This document shows positions 12,448 to 23,900 of a stretch of 64,000 nucleotides of DNA, piece by piece; positions within the stretch are counted from its first letter, which is position 1; each line of letters opens with the position of its first letter. The stretch spans positions 3,064,012 through 3,128,011 of the forward strand of contig CM059623.1 in NCBI GenBank assembly GCA_030435675.1. The letters run 5' to 3'. A program made the position numbers and the translations under genes. Origin of the DNA: Steinernema hermaphroditum. Lineage: Eukaryota > Nematoda > Chromadorea > Rhabditida > Steinernematidae. The notes under the pieces are model-generated. The model saw only the letters and a list, made by a program, of their open reading frames with translations. It searched no databases and had not been told where the DNA came from.

Positions 12448-12529
12448 TGATAAGAGTGGGATTCAAACCGACGCCTCCAAACAGACTGGTGCCTTAAACC
12501 AGCGCCCTAGACCGCTCGGCTATCTCACT
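12448..12529 (-). pseudogene. tRNA-Leu (AAG) pseudogene
   Basis: Over 82 nt it aligns with the intact tRNA-Leu genes at 51.3-51.6 kb. The box A region (ATAGCCGAGCGGTCTAGGGCG) and the anticodon arm CTGGT-TTAAGGC-ACCAG are retained, with AAG as anticodon. Pairing is damaged: position 1 A opposes C, the acceptor carries two G-T pairs, the T-stem has a C-C mismatch and the T-loop reads TTTGAAT instead of TTCGAAT. It is most likely a pseudogene, though a marginally functional copy cannot be excluded by eye. Confidence 0.75.
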
Positions 12530-13544
12530 GCGTTTTGCCTTGCCAGAATACAAGACTAAAATAGAAGAACCCCACAAATCACACCAGAGATCTCAATTCT
12601 TTACATATCAACTCCATCGCACGCCTTCTCCTTAAGGACTCAACGACGTCAAGTAGGCGTCATCAATTAACGCCGCCATTCTCCAATTTATTTTGCACCA
12701 AAATAGTACGCGTTTACGTCTTACTTTTGTTCGCTCAGCTACGTTGGGACATTAAACTTTCATGAATGGGGATGTATCGGAAAACAGCTGTTTCGCGGGT
12801 GGGCTGCACGGTGGTGACGTCGAAATCGACGCGATTCAACGCAGAATCGTGTACTCTGTGCAGACACAAAACACGAGTTGTTTTTGAGGAGGAGTTCCTG
12901 GAAGAAACTGACGCTAATTCGGTTTCCTTGCAAAAGTGCGATTTGGTGTGGATAATCAAAGATTAAGGAGCACGGCCTTTCTCGAATCCGACCGGCAATA
13001 CATGTGGCTTGCAAAATACAAAGTACGCTTGTTTCGTCGACCGTAAAGAATTGGTAAACATTGAAATTTAATTGGCAACCCTCCAAAGATCGTTCCTTTG
13101 TTTGCAACTGGTCTTTCATTTGAGCGAGTAAAGTGAGTGGTCGTTGTTAACCGTCCATGGTGGCACAAAAGATGGCCCTGGCTCCCACAAGGCATGGAAC
13201 ATCAAGGAGTCGTTATCCGTTCGTTTTGAGTGCCGTAGTTCCATCCATCCAGTTCTTTCTCTCCTGATATAGTACTCGCTAACCAGCATCAGCCTCTGGG
13301 CGAGTAGGCGACCCCACCACCGACACTGATTAGTGGTGTAGGACTGTTATGTCTCGCACGGAACTATGCGCAGATGGACCGAGTGGCATTTGTGATTAAG
13401 TGAGTAAAACAATGAATGAAAAACCCCCTTCTAACCACCTAGAAAGAATTCAGTTATAACTCGTTGAGGTGGCTGCTCATGGAACGGCACAAGCGAAGCT
13501 TTGATAGACATAAGACAGCGAGCACATCAAAGGTTTATGGTGTG
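12530..13544. other. No gene recognised
   Basis: Overlapping frames on both strands around 12735-13195 show no domain and no consistent exon structure. Confidence 0.4.
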
Positions 13545-13692
13545 CAGAGATGGTCATCGGCTCAGGCGACTTGGTCTTCAACTGTTGAACGATCGATCGG
13601 CTGAATCGTGAACGGGTTGACGGTCGGCATCGGTTGAACGGATCGGCCAGCTGTCAACCGGGACCAGCCGATCCGCTCGTGCCCATTTCTAG
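13545..13692. mobile_element. Probable hAT-like miniature element
   Basis: The left end CAGAGATGG and the right end GTGCCCATTTCTAG form imperfect inverted termini. The interior is built of short ATCGG / CGATCC / GGTTGAACGG motifs. Flanks ATGGTGTG and TGGTGTCC share TGGTGT, consistent with an eroded 8-bp target duplication. The termini match the element at 62198-62295. Confidence 0.5.
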
Positions 13693-13761
13693 TGGTGTCC
13701 AGTGTTTTGTCTGTCCAGAAATGGCACGCGCTGGTTGACCACGTTCCATAAAATAAAAGTT

Positions 13762-13886
13762 AAAAGAAGTTAAGACGGATACTGTCTCAGAGCACCCCCA
13801 TAAAAAATCTCAAAGAAAAACTAACGAAAGTCAGTGATTATCCATCAAACATACCATATAAATGATATATCACATACCCAGTATTA
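13762..13886. repeat. Direct repeat, copy 1 (partner 14741-14861)
   Basis: The block TACTGTCTCAGAGCACCCCC, followed by AAAAATCTCAAAGAAAAACT and CAGTGATTATCCATC, occurs here and again 980 bp downstream in the same orientation at roughly 85% identity by eye. The two copies bracket the GC-rich stretch at 14030-14530. Confidence 0.75.
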
Positions 13887-14029
13887 CTTTTCATATTCAC
13901 GTGTACAGACCAAAAAAAAATAGACGAAAGATAACAGATAATGCAAATAGAAAATTCACTGCTCATATCAATCAGCAGTGAATACTGTGAATTTATGGCG
14001 AGTTTACGAGTTTATTTCGTGAATCAAAG

Positions 14030-14530
14030 GCTTGCGCCTTGCACGACACCGAATAATAGACAAACGGAGGATGTCTCGTTTTAGCCGGCTTCATCCCTGG
14101 CGTGGCGCTTATGGCGAACCGGTCGGAGACGGCGCGCATCACGGGGCATGTGGGAGACGGCAAAACTTCGGAAATGGCAGTAGAACTTCTTCTTCTCGGG
14201 GCGTTTGCGGCACAGAGGAGGCTTTTGAGCTCGCATCTTCTTCGGAGCGATGAGTTCGTGGTCCGGGAATTGCGTCTTCGGTGGTCCTCAGAGCGTCGGC
14301 GACCTTCAGGGTGACATCTCACGCAGCCGGATTCCTGGCGTCGGACATCTTGTTTGTCAGCGGTGGTGGGACTACGGCTTCCGGGTGTCCCAATTCCCTC
14401 TGGAAGCCGGAAAACTCACAACTGCCACAGGGTTTACCATCAGACCAACCGGACACTCGGAGAGCGACCGGGGGGACCGACCGCTCGCCACCGCGACAAG
14501 AGTGAGACTCCGAAATGCGCAATCCTATAG
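14030..14530. other. GC-rich island with overlapping open frames; product unknown
   Basis: This 500-bp stretch is clearly richer in G and C than its surroundings. It stays open in two plus and two minus frames of 67-109 codons. High GC by itself lengthens open frames and no domain is recognisable, so I do not call a gene. It lies between the direct repeats at 13762 and 14741, so it may be the body of an inserted or duplicated element, or a decayed coding segment. Confidence 0.3.
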
Positions 14531-14740
14531 TACTGTTGGGTTGAAAATGGGTTGATAATTAGGGAAGCGTCCAGCGTCCCGCTGTATAGTTCTACCATCA
14601 CTTTGGCAAAAATACCCTTTGCTTTCTATCATCATTCTATCGCCGATGAGAGCAAAAGATAGTATATAATAATAACAAGCAAATGCATAAGGAACAGTTA
14701 CTTCGACTAACCGCATTGCGTAAAATATAACATTAAAAGC

Positions 14741-14861
14741 TATAAGAAGTTAAAACCGATACTGTCTCAGAGCACCCCCATCAAAAATCTCAAAGAAAAA
14801 CTAAAGGAAGTCAGTGATTATCCATCCAAGATAGCATGTAAATGGCAAATCACATATCTAA
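14741..14861. repeat. Direct repeat, copy 2 (partner 13762-13886)
   Basis: Second copy of the block described at 13762-13886. If the pair are the ends of one inserted element, the unit would be about 1.1 kb long. I saw no short target duplication outside them. Confidence 0.75.
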
Positions 14862-14875
14862 TATTTCTATTAACA

Positions 14876-15755
14876 GTGGTGTTCAGTTTTTTAAAATAGC
14901 TAGCATAATGTGAACTGCTCTGAGCCGACCCTCCACGGCCTTCTCGAACTAAGGATCGCCCGACCTGAACTCCTTGGATTTTGCTGTTTGCGGTATCATG
15001 TGCCTCGTAGAACACACCGACCGGTGAACTTACCAACACAATGGTAACTTCATAGTGAATAGCGGCTTTGGAGAACCAGAGAATCTGACCGCGAGTAGAT
15101 TAACCAGATTACAGTTTTGCAACTAATTGAGTTCAGTTATGATGACCAAACTTCCCTGCCAGTGACTCTTTCGGCTGACTGCAGAGCTCTGGACTTTGAC
15201 ATTCACCCTTTTCCCATGTCCAATTCAAAAAAAAAAATACCTCCGCACGAAAGTCTGTATTCGTGACTAATCCTCTTCTTTCCCATCGGTGGCATTAGCT
15301 AACATTTTCGCCGTGCAAAATGACCAAAACAACGTCGCGACGACAACATTTTGTGATCCAACTTCGCCCCCTCTCGTTCCACTTACCCCCACGCACCTAG
15401 GTGAACCGCCCGACTCTCGATCTTCTGCCACACATTGTGACGTCGTCAGTTTTGATGGCGCTATCAAAGAGCTCAGCAAACTGTTAGTAATCAAACAAAT
15501 GCCGATTGGCGAATTTCAAGAAAACAAACAAAACAGCACTGACCGAAATGGGCACGTTCTCGGATCGGCTTGGGGTTAAGTCGACTGAGGAACATTTCAA
15601 AATGTAAACAGCCTTGATGGATACGGTAGTGACGTCATACAGAAATAAAGGATGAAATGTGAAAGAAAAGGTCTAATTACTATGCGATGAATAAGCACCC
15701 TCGCACAGTGACATTTTTAACACTTCATAAAGTATAATCCAAGTAAACAAACCTA
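14876..15755. other. No gene recognised
   Basis: A 96-codon plus-strand frame at 15289-15579 and its minus-strand shadow are the longest. Neither has an identifiable domain. A TACGGTAG octamer lies near 15623. Confidence 0.4.
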
Positions 15756-15760
15756 AAAGA

Positions 15761-16990
15761 AGCAGCAGCAAAATAGATCCTCGTTCCTTATTAGCTGACT
15801 TCTCCGTCCCTCAAAAATTCACTCTGCTCACTTGGAAACAACAACGTGCCAGTGAATAATGAAGCGTGATATAAAAAATACAAAAATTTTTACCTCAAAT
15901 TTTTTTACTTTATAAAGATCACATTTTGTCGTTATATGGCTACATCTAACCAATGCCCGAGGAGTTTAGAGATTCGATCATGAAATTATAAGTATTAGGA
16001 ACTTTTTCGTGACAATTTCTGGCACTTTTAGAAGTTCACATAGCATGATAAGTGGAGTGTCGAACAGGTCACATCGATTTTGACGTAAGCAATCGAACTT
16101 TGTGTTGATATACAGGCGTAGACCAAAAAAGGGCATCTAGACAGAAGCGAAAGCAACCGGTCTCACCAGTCTGGAATTCAGCAGCAGCAAAATAGATCCT
16201 CGTTCCTTATTAGCCGACTTCCTCTTCCCTCCCAAATTTGCTTTGTTTACTTGGAAAATGAATAATAAGGCATGAAAGTAAGGCAAGTATACGGTAGTAA
16301 GTTCAATACTCGATAAAGAGCTGGGGTAGTAGGAACCTGTCCGTGTCTTTTTTCGGTTCCGATATGCCGACAGTATATTGATAGTCAGTCTATTTAAGAT
16401 TTATTCATACAGGGTGGTCCAAAAAAGGGCATCTAGACAGAATATCATTTTTGTAACCATCCAAGTCTGTCCAAAACCATCCAAAAGCGACCAGTCTCAT
16501 CAGTCTAAAATTCCTAATGGCTTTCTAGACTTCTGCTAGACCCCTAGATTCCCTTTCAGGCCACCCAGTAGTATTGAGTGACAAGCAAAGAAAGAGAACA
16601 GAGACATTTCAAGCAACTTTCTAATTCCGAATATGCTTCGCTTAAATTGCGGTGTAAGCACGCCTCACTATAACGCCTGTGTTACAGATAGAGGCTGGAT
16701 GTACATGGCACGAAATGATATGATTTTTCAACTCACTATATTAATAAACATCTCAAAAACAATTACAGTGTTGTCTGAACAGAAGAGATGGACCAATTTG
16801 TTCTTACAAAGCAGGGGCTATTCCTAACCCAGCTGATCTGAATCATCGATTCATCGGAGAATCCTTAGGAATCATCACGCCTTTAGTTTGAAGCACAACC
16901 GTCGCTTTCATCCACAAATAAATGGAAATTACTGGGGCAGAGACATTTCAAAGAACTTTCTAATTCCGAATATGCTTTGGACGCGGAAAC
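15761..16990. repeat. Nested set of local direct duplications
   Basis: Three blocks are each present twice in the same orientation. AGCAGCAGCAAAATAGATCC with the following CTCGTTCCTTATTAGC is at 15762 and 16179. CCAAAAAAGGGCATCTAGAC with a diverged AACCRGTCTCAYCAGTCT follow-on is at 16122 and 16418. GAGACATTTCAA(G/A)(C/G)AACTTTCTAATTCC is at about 16601 and 16941. Their interleaved order points to repeated insertion or unequal duplication. Confidence 0.65.
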
Positions 16991-19905
16991 GCGAATATTT
17001 CCAAGACACACAAAGCCTTTTTTTGCAGGATATCCTCAATTTCACCACACATAGCTGTCCTTCTACTACAACTACAGGCAAGTCTGAAGATATAGTGCAG
17101 ATATAAACAACGCAAACAGAGTCTAGACACACTGCTTACGCGCTGCAAACAGTCTTTTTGCGCTTGCACCTGTCTTTGCAAGAAATTCAGCACGTATTAA
17201 TTATAGCGTTGTATCGGTTACACTATGGCTACGGAAGAATGTAATCTATTGCGTATCCTAAAAAGGGTACTTTTGAAAATGAGTGTTGGATCGGGAACAG
17301 TATAAGAAGTTTAATACACATCTAGAAAACCATTCAAATCGTTCAATCGGTCGGTTTCTTTCGTTTTATAACCGGTCTCACCTTAGTGTGCTCATGGAAA
17401 TAATATTGCAGACTTCTCATCTGGATAAAGTTCTCTTTTTCGGAAACTGTGTCTATTACAACAACAGGCAAGGTCACTTAAACATAGTATAACTAGAAAA
17501 CGATCTTGTTGGGGACGTATAACTCAAAATTGGATTTTGCAAGCCCGTTCTCCAATCGCTGAATACTGTCAGGCGCAAACAAGGCGCTTGTTCCCAGGAC
17601 ACCAGACGTGACAAGGCGTTGTTTTTCGCTGGGTCACGGCTCTCGAACAAGAGAATTTCGCGGAATCTGAGTCATCGTTTTCTCTATCACAATTCCTTTT
17701 TTCAGTAGCTTGTTTACAGAAGTGGTTCCGAAATGGCCATAGTAATAGTCATATCTATTTTTTTTCGTTCATTTGAAGCAGGTATTGAATGTAGAGATAC
17801 GTATATCTCCACGCAAAAGTGAAAGTTGATAGTTAGGATTACGACACGATTTTTCATCAGATGGGTCTTCCAAGAAAGTCTATTCCTTGCAACATTACTA
17901 TAATTTTTGAGTTCTTGGTGGTTTGTCATCTATACCCACAGCGATACAGTCGTACATTGTTTACCTGCTTATCTACCAACAAGTTACCGTTTCGTTATAC
18001 CGTAAATGGCAGATACAGCAAACGTGGCAAGCATGAATGTGATGTATGCAATAGTGTAATGAACTTCGGAATCACGAAGTATTTTTTCGAGTTTTCCTTT
18101 TCTACTTTCATTTGGGGAAAAACGGTAAGAGAATGTAAAAACGCATGTTTAAGAATGGGAAGCCGATCACAATAGGCTACTTCTGAGGTTCTAGTCACGA
18201 CGTCAGACCGCCTTTGACGGCACCTGAACAACCCTAGCGAACACTAACATATCTGGTCTTAACATCGACAATTTCACCAAACGTCAGTTCTTCAGTGTTC
18301 ACCTCACTCGCAGTTTTGAGACACCGGCAAACTGAGTGAGTCAAATCGAATAACGGTATTATGATGTAATGTAATAGTGGAATGGCCCGCGAGGACACTG
18401 TGCGTTCGAGCAGAGTTTGCATGAAGAATAAACGTTACTCCAGAAAGTTAACTTATAGCTTGCACCTGAACCTTCCCAAGTTCCTCGCGCCGATCGAGAC
18501 CAGATTGAGATATGAGTAAAGCACTCTATACATATTCGGGCGTTAGAGGTGCCCGAATTTATAGGACTAAATGGTCGTGGCGCGATACGCCTGATCGACC
18601 ACGAATAAGCTATATTTTTGCCTTTTAAAGATGAATTTGATTTGATTTAGGGTCGGCGGGGATGGGTGTGTTCGAGTATCTTCTTCTACTGAATCTGTAA
18701 ACCTGCGACTGATTGGAAACGTTCCTTCGTTGCTTTTATGTAATAACCGTTTATCGACGGCTTTTCTACAGATTCGAAGCCTTCGTGCACTGACAGCTAT
18801 TTTCGTAATGCCCTGCGCCGGAGAAGAAAGCTAGGCAGTAAGTACGTCGATCTATGGTTCTTCGCTATGCATTATGAAATATCTTGCATGGCGAGAAGCG
18901 GTGACTGTGGTTCCCAGTTGTTCACTTTGAAATCATGGCGAATACCATTGAGTCAAGCATGAAATGACATGAAACCGTCGGCACGGAAATTACCACCAAC
19001 AGTAGGCGACAAATCATCTACATAGAGACTGCCCAGGAAAGAACGGCACTTCAAAAATCCAGAAAACACATCAGAATTGTCTTCTATAAAAAGTAACTTA
19101 CTGTCCCAGAGCAGGTAAATAAGTACTTGTAAATAAGGCTTCTGTGTGAGTACCAAAAGACAGATACCCGTACGGATATGAGAAATTCGCGAGACAGACG
19201 GTATGTCTTGGCTGGCCATGCGCGATGGTCGCTATAAATATCGCGTAATTAACATCAATTTACACCTTCTCGATTCGTTCAGCAATCAATTCTCCACGAA
19301 TAGAAGACGGGTCTTCAAAATAAAAGATTTTTGACATTTAGCGGCATAATTAATGTTGACACGCGCTCCAGTGGACAAAATGTCAATGCAAGTGCCTAGG
19401 GCGGTTGTGAAAACAAAGCGCACACCTCCTTCACCTTTACTATAAATTGTGTTTTCTTGTTTACGCGCGTCTCCCCCGGAAAGAGAGTCGAACAGGGACG
19501 CGAAAGCAGTAATGTTATCCGCCGACGCATATTCCAATTCCGACAGGAGTCCGGTTCTTCGAACTCCTTTTATTCTGGGAACTGGGAAAGCGTTCTATAT
19601 TTCCTCAACAAAAATCAACTAGTGAAGTGTATAGAGAGAAGAGTGAGACAAGTAGATTGGATCCAGGAGTAGTTGCTGTTCTAGGGAAGCTTGTGTTATA
19701 GATTGTCTAGCTACGTTTGGACTTCTTCCCATACGTCGGTGAGCATGAACGTTGTGAGTTTGAAAGAAATAGAGGTTTGGTGGTTGAGGCTACAATCCCA
19801 AACGTAACTGATTTTAAGACAAGTTGCCCTCCGCTCAACTTTTTTCGGAGCTCACCGTCAAAGTTCAAAGCACGAAAGCCGCCTATGAGAGGCCAAAATC
19901 GGTCG
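16991..19905. other. No gene recognised
   Basis: Short frames only. A CTACAACTACAGGCAAG / TTACAACAACAGGCAAG pair at about 17073 and 17456 hints at a further old duplication. No RNA gene or intact transposon was found. Confidence 0.4.
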
Positions 19906-19909
19906 GATT

Positions 19910-20012
19910 CGGTAGCACGCAAAGTAAGGACAGAGGCCGGCATCGAACCCGGCACCCACCGATTACGAATGAGGCGCGTTGGCAATAAGCCACATTAGGC
20001 AGTCCTCGAAGC
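19910..20012 (-). repeat. tRNA-derived SINE-like element, copy 3
   Basis: On the minus strand the order is ACTGCCTAATGTGGCTTATT (box A-like), then a box B-like GGGTTCGATGCCGGCC, followed by CCGAATCCGACCGATTTTGG in place of the usual tail. It belongs to the family at 9500 and 61503. The anticodon arm does not pair. Confidence 0.6.
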
Positions 20013-20434
20013 ACCAGCTTCCTGCCACTACTATACATACATACTTCTCCGGCCGCTAAGTCCGTTTGGTCTATTCGAAGTCAATCCAAAAATTATACCC
20101 GGCACCCACTAGTAGTGACATCGGAATATTCTACTAGACCTCATGGTTGATCTTTTTCTTGGTATTCCTTAAGAAGTAGCTTGGCTATCTACGTCAACTT
20201 CATACATGTTTATATGTTCACGTTTACAGGTGTTTCTGCAGTTTTGTTTTTAGTGAATTCGAAAGCAGAAAGTTTGTGACTTGGAGTATGAAAGAAACTT
20301 GCTCAAAATGCAAAACAGTTGACCTGCTTCCAGATGACAAACTCTCTCCATGGAACATCACCCGAAATTCTCCGATCCTCGTGTTATTGCGATGGAATCG
20401 ACCATCCATTTACCCATTCAAATAAAAGTGAAGG
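20013..20434. other. No gene recognised
   Basis: No exon, RNA gene or mobile element could be supported here. Confidence 0.35.
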
Positions 20435-20993
20435 ATTGGTGGATCGGTCCAGATAGCCAGAATTCGTCTAGTCTATTTGTAGACCAGACTAAATGTCCCC
20501 AGGGAACTGAAGCAAAGATTCTGCACCGTCAAAAAGAGATACCACCAATGCTGTAGCTAGCTGATATGGCTCAGTTTTACAAGTTTTAGAAACGACCACT
20601 CACTCAATTCATTTAATGACCCGACCGATAGCCCACGGCACAAATAAAAGACTCCACTATGGCGGTACGTGAGATCATACGGTAGCTATAGTTAAACTTT
20701 GAAAATCCTGTCCCGTTGAGAGATGTCAATATACAAAAATGCTGAACCCACAGATAACGTCATCTGTTGACAGACGCGCGACATCATCTGTTTGCCCACC
20801 CCCAACGAGTGCATTGATCAGATACCATCGGTAGTCGGCGTGAATATTATACTTCAAGCAAAAACTTACAAAAATAGAATTCGTACGTCCACGAATTAAT
20901 GCTCGCGCCTACCCAAAAAGTCGATTACTTCCACCGTTAGTTCCGAGCCAAATATACACATACAAATTGGTGGATCGGTCCAGATAGCCAGAA
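20435..20993. repeat. Exact 28-bp direct repeats flanking a 503-bp segment
   Basis: The same 28-bp string, containing GGTGGATCGGTCCAGATAGC, occurs at 20435-20462 and 20966-20993. The segment between them holds a copy of the CCCGACCGATAG...CACAAATAAAAGAC tail of the second short family at about 20605-20650. The exactness implies recent duplication or insertion of a shared module. Confidence 0.7.
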
Positions 20994-23900
20994 CGTAGAC
21001 CATTCCTAGGAAATGGAAAATTCACGTCAATTCGTCGATTTGACCCAGTCGCTGACACAGTTCTTCTCTGTTTAAATACGTCGGAATTCAGCGTAGCGCA
21101 AACAAATAAACATACAAGCGCGTCGTTCGCGACGGACACACCTCCTAAAAGCACAACAAAGATCGCCGAAAAATGTGTGTGGGCGACGCGGACAGCGTGC
21201 CCATCCGAAAAAAAGGAACATCCCACCAATGGGGGTGGGATAGAACTGTTTGTACGAGATACGAGGAGTGTAATACGACAAGAAATTCACCGTTCAACTA
21301 GCGCCACAATCATAATTCAGCCTGTTATCGGATGATTCGCACAGTTTGAGAAATATGCCAAAAATGGAGTGCCATATGGGATGCGCTTCTTTGATATTTT
21401 CGATCAACAAAAGACAGAAGATAGCGAAAAGTGAGGAAAGTTAAAAATGGCATAAAATGGAATGGAAAGTCCCTTGCATTGGCAGTAATCTCCAGCTGAT
21501 AGTGAAAGGATCACTTTTATACACTTTCGACACAGACACAATTTTCTCTTCTTCTTTGACGCGCCCTACCCTAAAACAAGGACCTGAATTAATCAACGAT
21601 TTTAGACGGATGCCTTCTACGCGAAACTACACAATGGAAAGATCAACACGTTCCACGATGACACGTTTCCCATTCTTCAAGACGTTGTGGGAAGACATTT
21701 TGGTAGTGATGCGAACAGCTGTGGGGAGTCTCTCATGAGCCGCTCAGGTTCTGGAAGATAATCTAGCCCTGCATATATGCATAAGCCTTTTTAAACCATA
21801 AGCCCAAATAACCCAAAAGTTATACTCGATTGGAATTTGACCTTTCTTGTGAGATCGGACTCCTTGGGACACATAAAGGTGAAAACGAGCAAGAAAATAG
21901 AAGGCATCGCGAATGTAAACATGTTCAAATTTTATGGAACTCGCCCGAAGCAAGACCGATTCACATGCAACGAGTAGACATGTGGTTTTGAAAAGTCGTG
22001 AAGATAGTGACTATCCTTCGAAATGTTTAACATTAAAGCACTTCTAACTAACAAAGAAACCTTCGAATCAGAGCCGTGCAAATCGAAACATTCAAAAATC
22101 GAACCAAATTTTAAGTCTCACCGAGTCCAGACGAACGGAGACCGGTACTTCGAGAGTGGAAAGTTCGAAAGGTATTACCGTCTTTCTGGAAAGGCATACG
22201 GTCGCCAAGAAACTCATAATCGCCGCGGAGAACGCAGCAGAGTTTCATCTTTGCACGTTTACCGTAATTAGTGTACTTTCGCAAATGAAATCCAGTAATA
22301 CGTGTGGGACAGAACATAAAAGTCTCGCCGAGGCATTTTTCCGAGACGGAAACTACCCAGACTTCCGAGGCCGAGACTACAAAAAGGCCGTGACTGGGCA
22401 GCTCTGTTTCGGATTTGTCTGCGTAAGATCGGTTTAAAACTTTGTAGAGGATGTTGTGCTACAAGAATCTACTTTAAACCGGAAATCCGTGTAGAGGTCA
22501 CGTCACGAAATCCCTGATTGGCGCGCGTTCGCCACAAAGACGACCACACACGGTGTTGGGGATCGGAAACTAAACTAGTGCCGAGTCTACTTAAACCGAC
22601 TATGATTCGCATATGATTAACAAACGTTAGTAACAATGGTTTGCCGGTTGGAGTATCGAACTCTCACGGTCATCTTCACAATATTGGTTTGGACTCACTC
22701 ACAAAGACAACGTACATCGAGAGAGGGCGTGCCTTGCAGCATGAAGCACCTGTGGAGGCCTCCCAGTCTCATTTACTGGCAATTATCGTTCAAGATTACG
22801 GTAAATCTGCGTTTTGTACCTTTCCACTCTCATAACAAGAGATACAAATGTCGGGACGTGTAAACAAGTTTTGTATTTCTGAGACATGATCATATGGATG
22901 TCGACTTCTTGGCGAAAATATTTATGCAAATCATGCTAAAAATAAAAAAAATTCATGGCGGACCTTTGTACTATTAAGTAGCTTTAAGTCAAAGTCTAAG
23001 TTGGGTGGCAAAAAAAACAAGTTTTGATAACCTTGATGTTTGGAATCTTTGACGCGAAGTCCAATGAACAATCATAATCATAAAGCCTTCTTAACCCGAT
23101 AATTGTTTTTCCCACTAGGGCACATCCGTGAATAATCACATGAAATCGAAAAATTAAAAGTCCTATGCTACTGTTTGCACAGTGATCCACAGCAAACTTT
23201 CTGCCATGCATTTTCCGGTCAATTTTACCCCTTTGCTGCACCGTTTATATTGCAGGACGTCAAATAAGCACAAGAGGCACATTATCCCACCATAGTCGTC
23301 TTCTTACGGCAGGCATAGGAGTCGACCTGTCAGAAGCTCCCATCAGTGCTTAGGAGAGGGAAAGAGCTGATTCTGTAAGTAGCACAGATGGTGGAGCACA
23401 GCGGCTTTCGGACTTTCAGCCGCACTTCTGTTGCACTGTAGGTGGTAATTACGGTCGGTTTTTGACAATCCATTGGGTTATGTCGACATCATGGAAGCGC
23501 TGCAGGAGAGCTACGGAAAATCAGCGTTGCTTCGGCTTCAGATATCGGCGCAGGCGATCGGGCTGTGGTGACAGCCTTCTGTACAACCCCCTTCTCTCCC
23601 AGGCTTTCTGGCAACCGGGGCGATCTTTTGAGTCACCTATGGATGCTCGTCTTCACCCGTCGCTGTGCTCCACCATCACCGGAATCGGTCACTTCGCCTC
23701 TCTGACACCCGCGCACACTGATGGGATCGCCGTGTTCTACTCTGATGTACCGAAGCCAGAAGAAAGCCGACGACTACGGTGTGACAATATGGTTCTTGTG
23801 CACATGTATGACGTCTCTGATACGAGAAATAAACTCGTAAACTTGGTGCACCTCCCAGTGTCGGGTTAGTTTCTTCCGCTGACTAAGTTGAGGTCTGACA

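Noticed and set aside
23462..23869. 135-codon plus-strand frame with a balanced-looking translation
   Set aside because: No domain and no flanking exons could be found; kept only as unassigned sequence.
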